From NCBI RefSeq assembly GCF_031195445.1, contig NZ_CP133480.1, forward strand, positions 806,001 to 870,000: a DNA stretch of 64,000 nucleotides, given 5' to 3'. A model generated the notes under the pieces. That model ran no database searches and was not told the origin of the DNA. It saw only the letters and a list, made by a program, of their open reading frames with translations. Both the position numbers and the translations under genes were made by a program. Below, piece after piece: positions 23,348 through 31,564 of the stretch. How positions within the stretch are numbered: position 1 is the first letter of the stretch; each line of letters starts with the position of its first letter. The stretch comes from Acuticoccus sp. MNP-M23. GTDB lineage: Bacteria > Pseudomonadota > Alphaproteobacteria > Rhizobiales > Amorphaceae.

Positions 23348-25491
23348 GCGACCGCGGCTGGGGCACATGGTCGGCAGACCGGCCAGCGGCACTGGTGCAT
23401 CCGCCAAGCGGGCTGACCGTGACACCGCTGCTTTATTCGGCACGGGCCGGTGCGGTCAGCCAGATCGGCATGGGGCCGGACCTTGTGCTGGGCGCCCGCC
23501 CCCGCAATGACAGCAGCGCCACCTTCCGCGTCACCCATGCCGGCACCACGCTCACGGTCCGCTACGGCTTCAACGGCCCGGCGGCCACCATCGACTGGTG
23601 GACCGACACCTACGGTGAATGGGGCCTGCGCTTCTGGGTGGTGCTGTGCGTTTCCGGCGCGGGCGCGCTCACCTACGACCCCGCCACCGGCATTCTTTCC
23701 GCGCCGGAGGCATGGCTTGCCGTCGCCGCGGCCAAAAAGCCGCTGATGGCTACCTTCCACCGGAGCATCGACGCGGTGACGGCCGAGCTTCACGAGCACG
23801 GCTACTTCTATCTCGCCTCCCGCGGCACGGCGGGCACCGTCGCAGCCCTTCGCTTCAACCTCGAGGAAGCACCCGCAATGGCGCTTTCCATTGCCCCCGG
23901 CACACCAAAGCGCCCGCCGTTGCCGGCCGTTGCGCTGCCCCTGGCTGGCGCCAGCACGGAGGCCAACGGCCCACTGGATGCCGTGCACGACGTGATGGCC
24001 TGGAACCATGTGTGGGACAGCGTCAACGACCGCCCCTACACGGTGCTGACCCGCTACTGGAACACGCGAAAATTCGGCGGCTTCGGCGTATGGCTGAACG
24101 ACATCGTGTTCAACGCGATGATGTGGTCGCCGTTCGACCTTGCACGCGCCCGCGAAAACCTTGCGGCGGTGTTCGCGTGGCAGACGGAGGCCGGCAACTT
24201 TCCGTGCCTCATCACCGGCAACGATGCGTGGCTGGACCGTTCGCAGCCCCCCATCGTCTCCTACGCGGTGTGGACCATTGCCGCCCGCCACGGCGACACC
24301 GCGCTCCTGGAATGGGCCTATGACGGCCTCGTGCGCAATCACGACTGGTGGTGGGAAAAGCGCAGCGCAGGCGAGGCCGGCCTCGTGGTCTACGGCACCA
24401 GCCTCGACGCCGGCGACGGCCTCTACAAGGGCACCAAACTCGCCGCCAAGGACGAATCGTCCATGGACAACATGGCCATCCACGACCCCGCCCCGTTCGA
24501 TGAGGCAACCGGCCTCCTGATGTCCTACGACGTCGCGCTCAACTCTCTCCTCGCGCTCGACGGCGAGGTTCTTGCGATGATTGCCGAAACCCTTGGCAAA
24601 TCCGGGGACGCCGCCCGCCTCACCGCCGCCAGCACCACCCACAAAGCCGCCATCAGCACCCATCTCTGGGATGCCTCGCGCGGGATCTTCGCCAACCGCC
24701 TCGTCGGCGGCGGCTTTGTGGAGCCGCTGGCGCCCACATCGTTTTTCCCCATGGTGGCGGGCGCAGCGACGCCAGAGCAGGTGGAGAGCCTCACCCGGTG
24801 GCTGGCCGACCCTGACATGTTCGGCGGCTTTCCCGGTCTGCCATCGGCGCCGCGCAACCAGCCCGCCTATCAGGACAACGTCTACTGGCGCGGCCGCATC
24901 TGGGGTCCGCTCAATTACTGGACCTATCAGGGCCTTGCGCGCGCCGGACGCACCGCCGAGGCGCGCGCACTTGCAGCCATGAGCTGGCGCCTGTTCGACG
25001 AGCACGGCTGGCAGGACCGCCTCTGCGGCGAAAACTACAACGGCGCCACCGGCGAAATCCTCGACCAGTCCGACACCGACCCGTTCTATTCCTGGGGCGC
25101 GCTCCTGCCGTTGATGGCCACCGGCGTTGCCGCCGACGTGACCCCGTGGGACGGCCTCTCGCTGGGCGCGCCGCTCGGCGATGGTGTGCTCGGCCCGGTC
25201 GCCATCCCGGCCGGAACCTTGCGTGTGGCCGCTGGCGGCGGGCTGATTGTCGACGGCCCGGATCTCAGGATCACCACAACGCTGAGCCGGTTGTCGGACG
25301 TCGTGTTCGAGGCGGATGCATTCGAGGCGATGCTGCCGGCTGGCCCCACGGCGCGCTTTGCCGTCTCGGGCAAGACCGTCGCGTCGGCGGCGCTGGACGA
25401 TGTGCCGCTCGGTGTCGGGCCGGACGGGGCGGTCATGCTGCCGCCGCGTCAGACGCCGGCGCGGCTTGTGGTTCGCTTCAGCGGCATCTGA
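23344..25491 (+). CDS. GH63/MGH1-like glycoside hydrolase, cytoplasmic
   Basis: This 715-residue protein has an N-terminal beta-rich domain (about residues 1-200) and an (alpha/alpha)6 barrel (about 220-600) of the GH63 C-terminal / mannosylglycerate-hydrolase-like family: RYWNTRKFGGFGVWLNDIVFNAMM, SMDNMAIHDPAPFD (candidate general acid Asp), YWRGRIWGPLNYWTYQGL and CGENYNGATGEILDQSDTDPFY (candidate Glu). A small beta domain follows. There is no signal peptide, so the substrate must be imported. Related enzymes act on alpha-glucosides, mannosylglycerate or glucosylglycerate. The ATGA overlap places it last in the polyamine-type transporter operon. Confidence 0.82.
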   Translation: MSDRGWGTWSADRPAALVHPPSGLTVTPLLYSARAGAVSQIGMGPDLVLGARPRNDSSATFRVTHAGTTLTVRYGFNGPAATIDWWTDTYGEWGLRFWVVLCVSGAGALTYDPATGILSAPEAWLAVAAAKKPLMATFHRSIDAVTAELHEHGYFYLASRGTAGTVAALRFNLEEAPAMALSIAPGTPKRPPLPAVALPLAGASTEANGPLDAVHDVMAWNHVWDSVNDRPYTVLTRYWNTRKFGGFGVWLNDIVFNAMMWSPFDLARARENLAAVFAWQTEAGNFPCLITGNDAWLDRSQPPIVSYAVWTIAARHGDTALLEWAYDGLVRNHDWWWEKRSAGEAGLVVYGTSLDAGDGLYKGTKLAAKDESSMDNMAIHDPAPFDEATGLLMSYDVALNSLLALDGEVLAMIAETLGKSGDAARLTAASTTHKAAISTHLWDASRGIFANRLVGGGFVEPLAPTSFFPMVAGAATPEQVESLTRWLADPDMFGGFPGLPSAPRNQPAYQDNVYWRGRIWGPLNYWTYQGLARAGRTAEARALAAMSWRLFDEHGWQDRLCGENYNGATGEILDQSDTDPFYSWGALLPLMATGVAADVTPWDGLSLGAPLGDGVLGPVAIPAGTLRVAAGGGLIVDGPDLRITTTLSRLSDVVFEADAFEAMLPAGPTARFAVSGKTVASAALDDVPLGVGPDGAVMLPPRQTPARLVVRFSGI

Positions 25492-25688
25492 ACACCGGGG
25501 CGCACGGTGACGCTCTTAACGGCGGCGAGAGTGTGCCGCGATAGCATCACGCGGCGTCATTCACGGTGGCGTCGGCCCATGCGCAGCGGCGGCTCGGCCG
25601 GCCGTCGTGCTGCGGAATGAACCGCTTTCGCGCAATCTCGCTGGGGCGCCCCGCGTCCCGTCCGGGCGCGTCACCGCAAAGGCGCTCA
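25492..25688. other. Gap between convergent operons
   Basis: These 197 bases separate the glycosidase stop from the stop of the leftward DUF4432 gene. I see no conserved frame and no hairpin with a U-tract; terminators for both operons are expected here but none is convincing. Confidence 0.3.
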
Positions 25689-26861
25689 TCAGCGGCCTCG
25701 GATCGGGCGGTGGTTGCCCGATGGCGCGGGGTAGTCCTCCGCCGGTTGCGCCGCGATGGCGGTGATGCGGGCCTCTGCGCCGGCGATGGCATCGGTGTCG
25801 GGGAGGATGCGCATAACGGTGTCGTAGCGGCGGCTTTCACCGTGCTCGAGCCAGATCAGCTCGCCCTTGTCCGCTGCGTAGCCGTGGCCGAGAATATGAT
25901 TGGTGGCAGGCTCGATCCCCATGGTGTACTGGCCTTCTGCAAAATTCTGCCACTGGAACTGGCAGGGGAACTGGTCCTTGCGCGTGACCAGCTCAAAGCC
26001 GATCCCGAGCTTGTCGTTGACCAGCGCAACCGGCACCTCGCCATCCGTCGCCGCCATCTCGTGCTGCCACACCTGCTCGTGGAAACCGGGCTTGGGGCCG
26101 GGGAGCGTGCGATAGCCGACCCCCTGTTTTTCGTACGCGCCGGCGTGGGCGGCCCACACCACGTCCTCGATCGGGGCGATGTAGCGCGAGCCCTCCGCCA
26201 GCACCGGGTGCCCGACATTGATGTGGTAGCACAGCATGTGCGGCGTCTTGTAAAAGCCGCGGTTCTCTATCCGGTCGGTCAGGCGGATCTCGTTGGTGCC
26301 GACGTTGATCTCGATCCGGCGGGTAAGGGTCAGATCCTCGCCGAACACGGTTGCCTGCCGCACCTCACCCTCTGCCCACAGGACGCACTCGTCGCCGTCC
26401 CACGTTTCGCCGTAGCCGGAGAGACGCGCCGGGATGGTGCTGACCCTGCCGTGGATCGAGTGCTTCACCGTCTTGCGGGGGCCGTAGATGAAGTGGCTGG
26501 CGTCCTCCTCGTGCATGAAGAGGATGTGGTCGAGCCCGCAGGTGACGAGGAGGCCGGAGAAGGAGCGCAGCCAGGCAAGGCCGCCCTCCCCCTCATATTC
26601 GTGGAGCGCGGCGTTGCGGAAGCCGGCGGGCGAGTGCCAGCCGATCGCAAGGCCGCGATAATTGCAGTCGGCAATGTCGAAGCCGCGGTCCACCAGCACG
26701 GTGAAGACAAGGCCGCTGCCTGTGCGAAATTCCAGCATGCGGATGCCGCGCTCCACACCGTCACCCAGGGTCATCAACCGCACGCCGGCGAAGGCGGAGA
26801 GGCCGCCGGCCCGCGCCATCACGTCGCGCCGCGTCAGGGTTTCATCGTAAAGCTGCACCAT
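25689..26861 (-). CDS. DUF4432 aldose-1-epimerase-like protein
   Basis: This 390-residue beta-sandwich protein of the galactose-mutarotase superfamily (DUF4432) has GRVLTLGDG-type start (RLMTLGDGVERGIRMLEF), LVDRGFDIADCNYRGLAIGWHSP (about residues 55-77), GLLVTCGLDHILF, HGRVSTIPA and CYHINVGHPVLAEGSRYIAP. The conserved His pairs fit a mutarotase-like active site. I chose ATG 26861, with GGAGA upstream, over a start 48 bases earlier. It is probably last in the leftward operon and may interconvert anomers of an imported or modified sugar. Confidence 0.8.
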   Translation of the reverse strand: MVQLYDETLTRRDVMARAGGLSAFAGVRLMTLGDGVERGIRMLEFRTGSGLVFTVLVDRGFDIADCNYRGLAIGWHSPAGFRNAALHEYEGEGGLAWLRSFSGLLVTCGLDHILFMHEEDASHFIYGPRKTVKHSIHGRVSTIPARLSGYGETWDGDECVLWAEGEVRQATVFGEDLTLTRRIEINVGTNEIRLTDRIENRGFYKTPHMLCYHINVGHPVLAEGSRYIAPIEDVVWAAHAGAYEKQGVGYRTLPGPKPGFHEQVWQHEMAATDGEVPVALVNDKLGIGFELVTRKDQFPCQFQWQNFAEGQYTMGIEPATNHILGHGYAADKGELIWLEHGESRRYDTVMRILPDTDAIAGAEARITAIAAQPAEDYPAPSGNHRPIRGR

Positions 26862-26924
26862 CGGGGTTCTCCGTTGTTGTTCTTCTTGAGGGGGGCGGAC
26901 GGCACCCATCCGGGATTAGAGCCC

Positions 26925-27065
26925 GCGAGTGCGCAGCTTGTCGTCGATGAATTTGTCGGCCCCCCGGCACATCCGCCTCGGCAACCATCCGCAGCGTCTC
27001 GTCCGCCGAGGCGACCACGGTGTTGACGCCGGCTTGGAGCGGGACCGTTGCGCCGCGGCTCCGGG
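26925..27065 (-). pseudogene. Frameshifted C-terminal gene remnant
   Basis: Reading leftward, one frame gives ATVPLQAGVNTVVASADETL and continues RMVAEADVPG, then meets a run of G residues (CCGGGGGGCC, around 26972). The next frame continues smoothly as ADKFIDDKLRTRGL to a stop near 26926. Removing one G would give an uninterrupted, protein-like tail of about 45 residues. It lies between the Gfo/Idh gene (ending at 27100) and the DUF4432 gene. It could be the end of a decayed gene or a sequencing error; the family is not recognisable. Confidence 0.4.
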
Positions 27066-27099
27066 CGTGCTGCGCGGGAATATTCCGAAGGGAAACGCC

Positions 27100-28143
27100 C
27101 TACACCGCACCGGTGGCGATGAACGCTGCAAGGTCCACCGTCGCGCCGGTTTCTGCGGAGCGATAGGCCGCCAGCGCCATCGCCAGGGTTTCGAGGTTGT
27201 GGGCGCCGGAGGGTTGCGGCTCCGCGCGGCCGTCCAGCACGTCGACCACATGGGCTTGGAACGCCACCACGGAATCCTGCACTGCGTGCCACGGCCGGCC
27301 GCCCCAGGCGGGCGTATCGGGCTCCACGTTGCGCGCGGTCAGCTCGCCTTCCTTGTGGAGGCGGAGCGTGTAGTCGCCGGTCAGCTCCAGCGTGCCGTCC
27401 ATGCCCTCGATCCAGGCCAGCGTCTGCGGGAACGGGTCCGGCACGATTTTAGAGAAGAACGAGCACTCGATGGTGGAAACCACGCCGCCTTGATGGCGAA
27501 GGGTGGCGACAAAGGCGTCCTCCCCGGCAATGCCCGGTTTCAGGCTCTGGGTGCGGCAGTGAATGTCGCGGACATCGCCGAGGAGATAGCGTGCGGTGTC
27601 GAAGAGGTGCAGGCCGACGTCCATCAGCGCAAACTGCTCCGTCTGCGCCAGATAAGGCTGGTTGGCATAAACGTCGTAGCCATGCCGGAATGAGAGGCGC
27701 GCATAGGTGGGCGCGCCGATGACGCCGCTGTCCAGCGCCGCCTTCAGCGCCATCAACGGCGCCTCCCAGCGAAAATTCTCGTGGATGATGAGCGGCTTGC
27801 CCGCAGCGTCCGCGGCATCGACCATGGCTTTGGCGTCCGCGTAGGTCTCCGCAAACGGCTTCTGGCACACCGTGAGCGCGCCGTGGCTGAGCGCAAGTTC
27901 CACCAGCGGCCGGTGGGAGGGGACGGTGGTTGCCACGTCCACGAAGTCCGGCTGCTCGGCTGAGAGCATTTGCGCAGCGTCGGTGTAGACGGCCGGAATG
28001 CCGAACCGCGCCGCCATCGCGTCCGCCTTGGCACGGTCCAGATCACAGACGGCGACAATCTCGGCGCCCGCCGCATCGGCCCAGCCGTGCATGTGGTTTT
28101 CCGCAAAGAAGCCGCAGCCGATGAGGGTGCCGCGGTGGGTCAT
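27100..28143 (-). CDS. Gfo/Idh/MocA-family oxidoreductase
   Basis: This 347-residue protein has an N-terminal Rossmann domain (GTLIGCGFFAENHMHGW, about residues 4-20; VCDLDRAKADAMAARFG) and the family EKP-like catalytic Lys in VCQKPFAETYADAK (about 98). The C-terminal domain has NFRWEAPLMALK and ALMDVGLHLFDTARYLLGD, containing the Asp-X3-His pair. ATG 28143 begins the usual N-terminus. The family oxidises sugar hydroxyls, often to 3-keto sugars, with NAD(P). It lies in the leftward operon with a 2-hydroxyacid dehydrogenase and a PfkB kinase. Confidence 0.85.
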   Translation of the reverse strand: MTHRGTLIGCGFFAENHMHGWADAAGAEIVAVCDLDRAKADAMAARFGIPAVYTDAAQMLSAEQPDFVDVATTVPSHRPLVELALSHGALTVCQKPFAETYADAKAMVDAADAAGKPLIIHENFRWEAPLMALKAALDSGVIGAPTYARLSFRHGYDVYANQPYLAQTEQFALMDVGLHLFDTARYLLGDVRDIHCRTQSLKPGIAGEDAFVATLRHQGGVVSTIECSFFSKIVPDPFPQTLAWIEGMDGTLELTGDYTLRLHKEGELTARNVEPDTPAWGGRPWHAVQDSVVAFQAHVVDVLDGRAEPQPSGAHNLETLAMALAAYRSAETGATVDLAAFIATGAV

Positions 28144-28193
28144 GGGGTCGCTCCATCGGTGAAATGCCGCGCCGGCGTCATGGGCGTGAACGG

Positions 28194-29219
28194 TCAGCCA
28201 CGCCGCGCACGCCACGCCGCGCTTTCCAGCACCGCGCGGTTGGCAAGGCCGTGTGGAACTTCGCCGCGCCGCACGGCTTCCACGGCGTCGATGTTGCAGG
28301 CGCCAATGTCCGCGAAGCACTGGTCGGTCCAGCAGATGGAGTGGGGCGACAAGATGACGTTGGCCATCTGCATCAGTGGATCGTCCGGCGCGGTGGGCTC
28401 GTGGTCGAACACATCGAGCCCGGCGCCGGCAATCCAGCCCTCGCGCAGCGCTTCGGTGAGGGCGCGCTGGTCGACGATGGGGCCGCGCGCGGTGTTGATG
28501 AGGAACGCCGTGGGCTTCATCCGCGCCAGCCTGTCGGCGTTGACGATCCGGCGGGTTTCGTCCGTCAGCGGACAGCTCACCGACAGGAAGTCCGAGCGTG
28601 CAAACAGCTCATCCAGACCGACGAGGCGCACGCCGCATACGCCTGCGGACTTGGGGTCGGCAAACGGGTCGTGGGCGATGTGCTCCATCTCCAGGGGCGC
28701 GGCCAGGCGGTAGAGTTCGGCGCCCACGTTGCCGATGCCGAGCGAACCCAGAACCCGCCCCTTGAGGCCGGTGCCGATGTGGTGGTCCCGCGCCGCCCAC
28801 CCTTCGCTGCCAAGGCGGGTGATGCGGTCCTTGATGCCAAGCCGCTGGGACAGGGCCAGAATGTAGGTGAGGATCGACACGGCCACCGGCCGGCGCACCC
28901 CGTCCGGCGTGATCGATACGGCAATGCCGGCTTCGGTGCAGGCGTCGAGGTCCACGTTGTCGGTGCTGACGCCGTAGCGGGCAATCAGCGCCAGCCGTCC
29001 GTCCGCCGGCACGCTTTGCGCGGTGAAACGCGGTGACATCAGGATCAGCGCGTCGAACCCTTCCAGCGCCCCCGCCGGGATGATGCCGCTGCGGGGACCC
29101 ACCACCTCAAGGTCGATGTCCAGGTCTGAGTGAAGGGACGACATGTCGAAGTCGAAGAAAGCGGGAGACCCATCCAGGTTGATGAAATCGCCGCTGATTG
29201 CGACACGGAAACGCGCCAT
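28194..29219 (-). CDS. D-isomer-specific 2-hydroxyacid dehydrogenase
   Basis: This 341-residue protein has LIARYGVSTDNVDL (about residues 73-86), the NAD site LGSLGIGNVGAELY (about 159-172) and the catalytic trio Arg in INTARGPIVDQ (about 247), Glu in GLDVFDHEP (about 276) and His in LSPHSICWTD (about 295). It would reduce a 2-keto acid or glyoxylate-like product to the D-hydroxy acid, or the reverse. It is the second gene of the leftward operon, after the PfkB kinase gene with 148 bases between; no frame in that gap is convincing. Confidence 0.87.
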   Translation of the reverse strand: MARFRVAISGDFINLDGSPAFFDFDMSSLHSDLDIDLEVVGPRSGIIPAGALEGFDALILMSPRFTAQSVPADGRLALIARYGVSTDNVDLDACTEAGIAVSITPDGVRRPVAVSILTYILALSQRLGIKDRITRLGSEGWAARDHHIGTGLKGRVLGSLGIGNVGAELYRLAAPLEMEHIAHDPFADPKSAGVCGVRLVGLDELFARSDFLSVSCPLTDETRRIVNADRLARMKPTAFLINTARGPIVDQRALTEALREGWIAGAGLDVFDHEPTAPDDPLMQMANVILSPHSICWTDQCFADIGACNIDAVEAVRRGEVPHGLANRAVLESAAWRARRG

Positions 29220-29367
29220 CAGTCCTCCCTGCCGCGCCGCCGGTTGCCCACGGGCGCGCTTCGATCCTGCCTTATCCGCCGCGTTGCGGCTGAGCAAGGG
29301 TGCCGCGGGATTGTGCAGCCTGTCCAGCCCCGTGAGTGTCCACTCGGGTGTTTCCGCCAGCTCTGGC

Positions 29368-30315
29368 TCAGCCGCCGTCCCCCAGAAAGGCGCGGATCTT
29401 GCCAAGGCTGCTGTTGCCCTCCATCGGGCCCAGCCGGGTGACAGCGAGCGCGCCTGCCGCATTGGCGAACCGCGCCGCCTCCGCAACGCTCGCCCCGGCT
29501 GCACGCGTGGCGACGAAGGTTGCAGCAAACGCATCGCCCGCCCCGGTGGGATCCACCACGTCCACCGCGTGCCCGTCCAGCGCCAGCTCGCCGCCAGGGT
29601 GAAACACGCGCACGCCGCCCGCGCCGCAGGTGACGGCCACGGTGTCGATCCCGCTCTCTCGCAAGCTGGCAGCGGCTTCGGCAACGCTCGCCCCCGGCAT
29701 GAGTGCGGCAAGGTCTTCTTCGCTCGGCGTTGCAAAATCGGCCCCCGCAAGAAGGGCGTTCAGCGCAGAGGCCGCCCCCGGCTCGCGCATCAGCTCCGCG
29801 CGCACGTTGGGGTCCACCGCAATCCGGCCGCCGGCCTTGCGCACCCGCACCGCGGCATCCAGCACCGCGGCGCGCAAGGCGGGAATCCCCAGCGTGGAGC
29901 CGGACACCATCAGGATCGCGCCGGCCGGAACAGCGGGCACGAGGCAACGCTCGGCCGCGCTGCCCTCGATGTGGAACACGAACGCGCGGGACCCGTCGCC
30001 ATGATAGGCGACGTGTGCCGTGCCGGTCGGCGCATCCTGCGCAATCTCGATGCCGGACACGTCCGTGCCGCCCTCTTTCAGCCGCGATACGATGGCCCGG
30101 CCGAAAAGATCATCCCCAACCGCGCCGAACATCTGCGTGGGGGCGCCGCACCGGGCGGCCTGGTCGGCGGCAATGGCCGGCGCCCCGCTGGGAAAGGGTC
30201 CGGCGTAAAGCTGCGGGTCCTGCCCGGACGCGTCGATGGGCACACCCGCAGCGTCCACAGCGATGAATTCAGCCAGGATTTCGCCTGCGGATACTATTGT
30301 GACGGCCGCGCCCAA
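29368..30315 (-). CDS. PfkB-family carbohydrate kinase
   Basis: This protein of about 315 residues belongs to the ribokinase/PfkB family: PFPSGAPAIAADQAARCGAP (about residues 40-59), FGAVGDDLFGRAI, the anion hole and catalytic base in VVDPTGAGDAFAATFVA (about 251-267) and FANAAGALAVTRLGPMEG near the end. KDG kinases and fructokinases look like this. The TTG at 30315 follows AGGAGGT with ideal spacing; a longer reading from 30351 would run into the palindrome. It heads the leftward operon, divergent from the sugar ABC transporter. Confidence 0.85.
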   Translation of the reverse strand: MGAAVTIVSAGEILAEFIAVDAAGVPIDASGQDPQLYAGPFPSGAPAIAADQAARCGAPTQMFGAVGDDLFGRAIVSRLKEGGTDVSGIEIAQDAPTGTAHVAYHGDGSRAFVFHIEGSAAERCLVPAVPAGAILMVSGSTLGIPALRAAVLDAAVRVRKAGGRIAVDPNVRAELMREPGAASALNALLAGADFATPSEEDLAALMPGASVAEAAASLRESGIDTVAVTCGAGGVRVFHPGGELALDGHAVDVVDPTGAGDAFAATFVATRAAGASVAEAARFANAAGALAVTRLGPMEGNSSLGKIRAFLGDGG

Positions 30316-30336
30316 AGTCACCTCCTGCTCGTTTTG

Positions 30337-30352
30337 TTTGCACTCTTGCAAA
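30337..30352. promoter_or_regulatory. Operator candidate between divergent sugar operons
   Basis: TTTGCA-CTCT-TGCAAA is a perfect inverted repeat with a four-base spacer. It lies 22 bases upstream of the PfkB gene and about 150 bases upstream of the sugar-binding-protein gene. A LacI- or ROK-type repressor is a reasonable guess, but no regulator gene lies in either operon. Confidence 0.5.
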
Positions 30353-30500
30353 CGTCATCCTTGCCCGACAAGTCCAATGATTCGTCTTGCTAACCGCCAT
30401 GACCGGCGCGTAGGTTTCACGAACAAAACAAGGCACCACCATCCTGATCGCGCGAATAGATTGCGGCGGGCAAGGCGGGCCACCCAAGGAGGAGACAAGA

Positions 30501-31481
30501 ATGCTCAAGACGATGACGCTTGCCGCAATGACGGCGCTCGGCGCGCTTACGCTCGCCGTCCCTGCAACCGCGCAGGACAAGGACGTCACCATCACGCTGG
30601 TGCCCGGCCTGACGACGGACGCCTTCTACATCACCATGAACCGCGGCGCGCAGGCCGCTGCCGAAGCTCTCGGCATCACCGTCGACTTCCAGGGCGCCGA
30701 AGAATTCGATCCCGTCCTTCAGACCCCGGTGCTCGACGCCGTGATCGCCCGCGGCCCCGACGCGATCCTGATTGCGCCGACGGACACCACGCAGCTCATC
30801 GAGCCGCTGCGCCGCGCCGACGAGGCCGGCATCCCGGTCATCACCGTCGACACCTTCATCGGTGACGGCAAGTATCAGGACGGCTCCGGCGACGGCGACT
30901 TCCCGGTCTCCTACATCGCGTCCGACAATGTCGGCGGCGGCCGCATGGCAGCCCGCTTCATGGCCGACGCCATCGGCGGCAAGGGCTCGGTCTACGTCTC
31001 CAACGTGCGCCCCGGCATCTCGACGACCGACCAGCGCGAAGAAGGCTTCAAGGCCGAGATGGCCGAGAACTATCCGGACGTGACCGTGCTCGACACCCAG
31101 TACAACGAGAACGACGCCTCGCTCGCCGCCTCGCAGTTCAACGCCGTCTTCGCCCGTGACCAGGAGATCAAGGGCGTGTTCGGCGCGAACCTCTTCTCCG
31201 CCATCGGCGCTGCCAACGGCGTCCAGGGCGCCGACAAGTCCGGCGACATCACGGTCATCGCATTCGATGCCCCGCAGTCCATTGTCGACAACATCTCGTC
31301 CGGTCTCGTCGATGCTGCCATCGCGCAGCACCCCGCCGAAATCGGCTATTACGGCGTCATGACCGCTTATGCCCACCTGACGGGCCAGTCCGTGCCGCCT
31401 GCAATCGGCACCGGCTTCACGGTCATCAACGCCGACAATGTCGACGACGAAGCGACCAAGAAGTTCATCTACTCCGAATAA
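30501..31481 (+). CDS. Sugar ABC transporter periplasmic binding protein (RbsB/FrcB-like)
   Basis: This 326-residue type-I periplasmic binding protein has a signal peptide (MLKTMTLAAMTALGALTLAVPATA, cleavage before QDK). It has DAFYITMNRGAQAAAEALGI, ARGPDAILIAPTDTTQLIEPLRRADEAGIPVITVD (hinge and ligand strand, about residues 85-118), YIASDNVGGGRMAARF and VIAFDAPQSIVDNI. The ligand is a sugar, probably a ketohexose or pentose given the kinases and aldolase downstream. A very strong hairpin follows the stop. Confidence 0.85.
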   Translation: MLKTMTLAAMTALGALTLAVPATAQDKDVTITLVPGLTTDAFYITMNRGAQAAAEALGITVDFQGAEEFDPVLQTPVLDAVIARGPDAILIAPTDTTQLIEPLRRADEAGIPVITVDTFIGDGKYQDGSGDGDFPVSYIASDNVGGGRMAARFMADAIGGKGSVYVSNVRPGISTTDQREEGFKAEMAENYPDVTVLDTQYNENDASLAASQFNAVFARDQEIKGVFGANLFSAIGAANGVQGADKSGDITVIAFDAPQSIVDNISSGLVDAAIAQHPAEIGYYGVMTAYAHLTGQSVPPAIGTGFTVINADNVDDEATKKFIYSE

Positions 31482-31497
31482 TCGGCCCTTCGCCGGC

Positions 31498-31527
31498 AAC
31501 GGGGGCGCGGCACGCCGCGCCCCCGTT
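31498..31527 (+). promoter_or_regulatory. Strong stem-loop between binding-protein and permease genes
   Basis: AACGGGGGCGCGGC (31498-31511) is perfectly complementary to 31514-31527; with a realistic loop this is 12 pairs around six bases. It starts 16 bases after the binding-protein stop and 38 bases before the permease start. It is the same arrangement as in the other three receptor-first operons of the window. Confidence 0.7.
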
Positions 31528-31564
31528 CGCTGTCTCTCTTATTGCCAGTTCCGCGAAGGCTCAG

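Noticed and set aside
22960-25005. A 681-codon leftward frame
   Set aside because: It is antisense to the isochorismatase-like and GH63-like genes, whose frames have clear motifs.
29220-29367. Possible small gene between the PfkB and hydroxyacid-dehydrogenase genes
   Set aside because: An open frame extends through the gap but lacks its own start site with a ribosome binding sequence and shows no recognisable motif.
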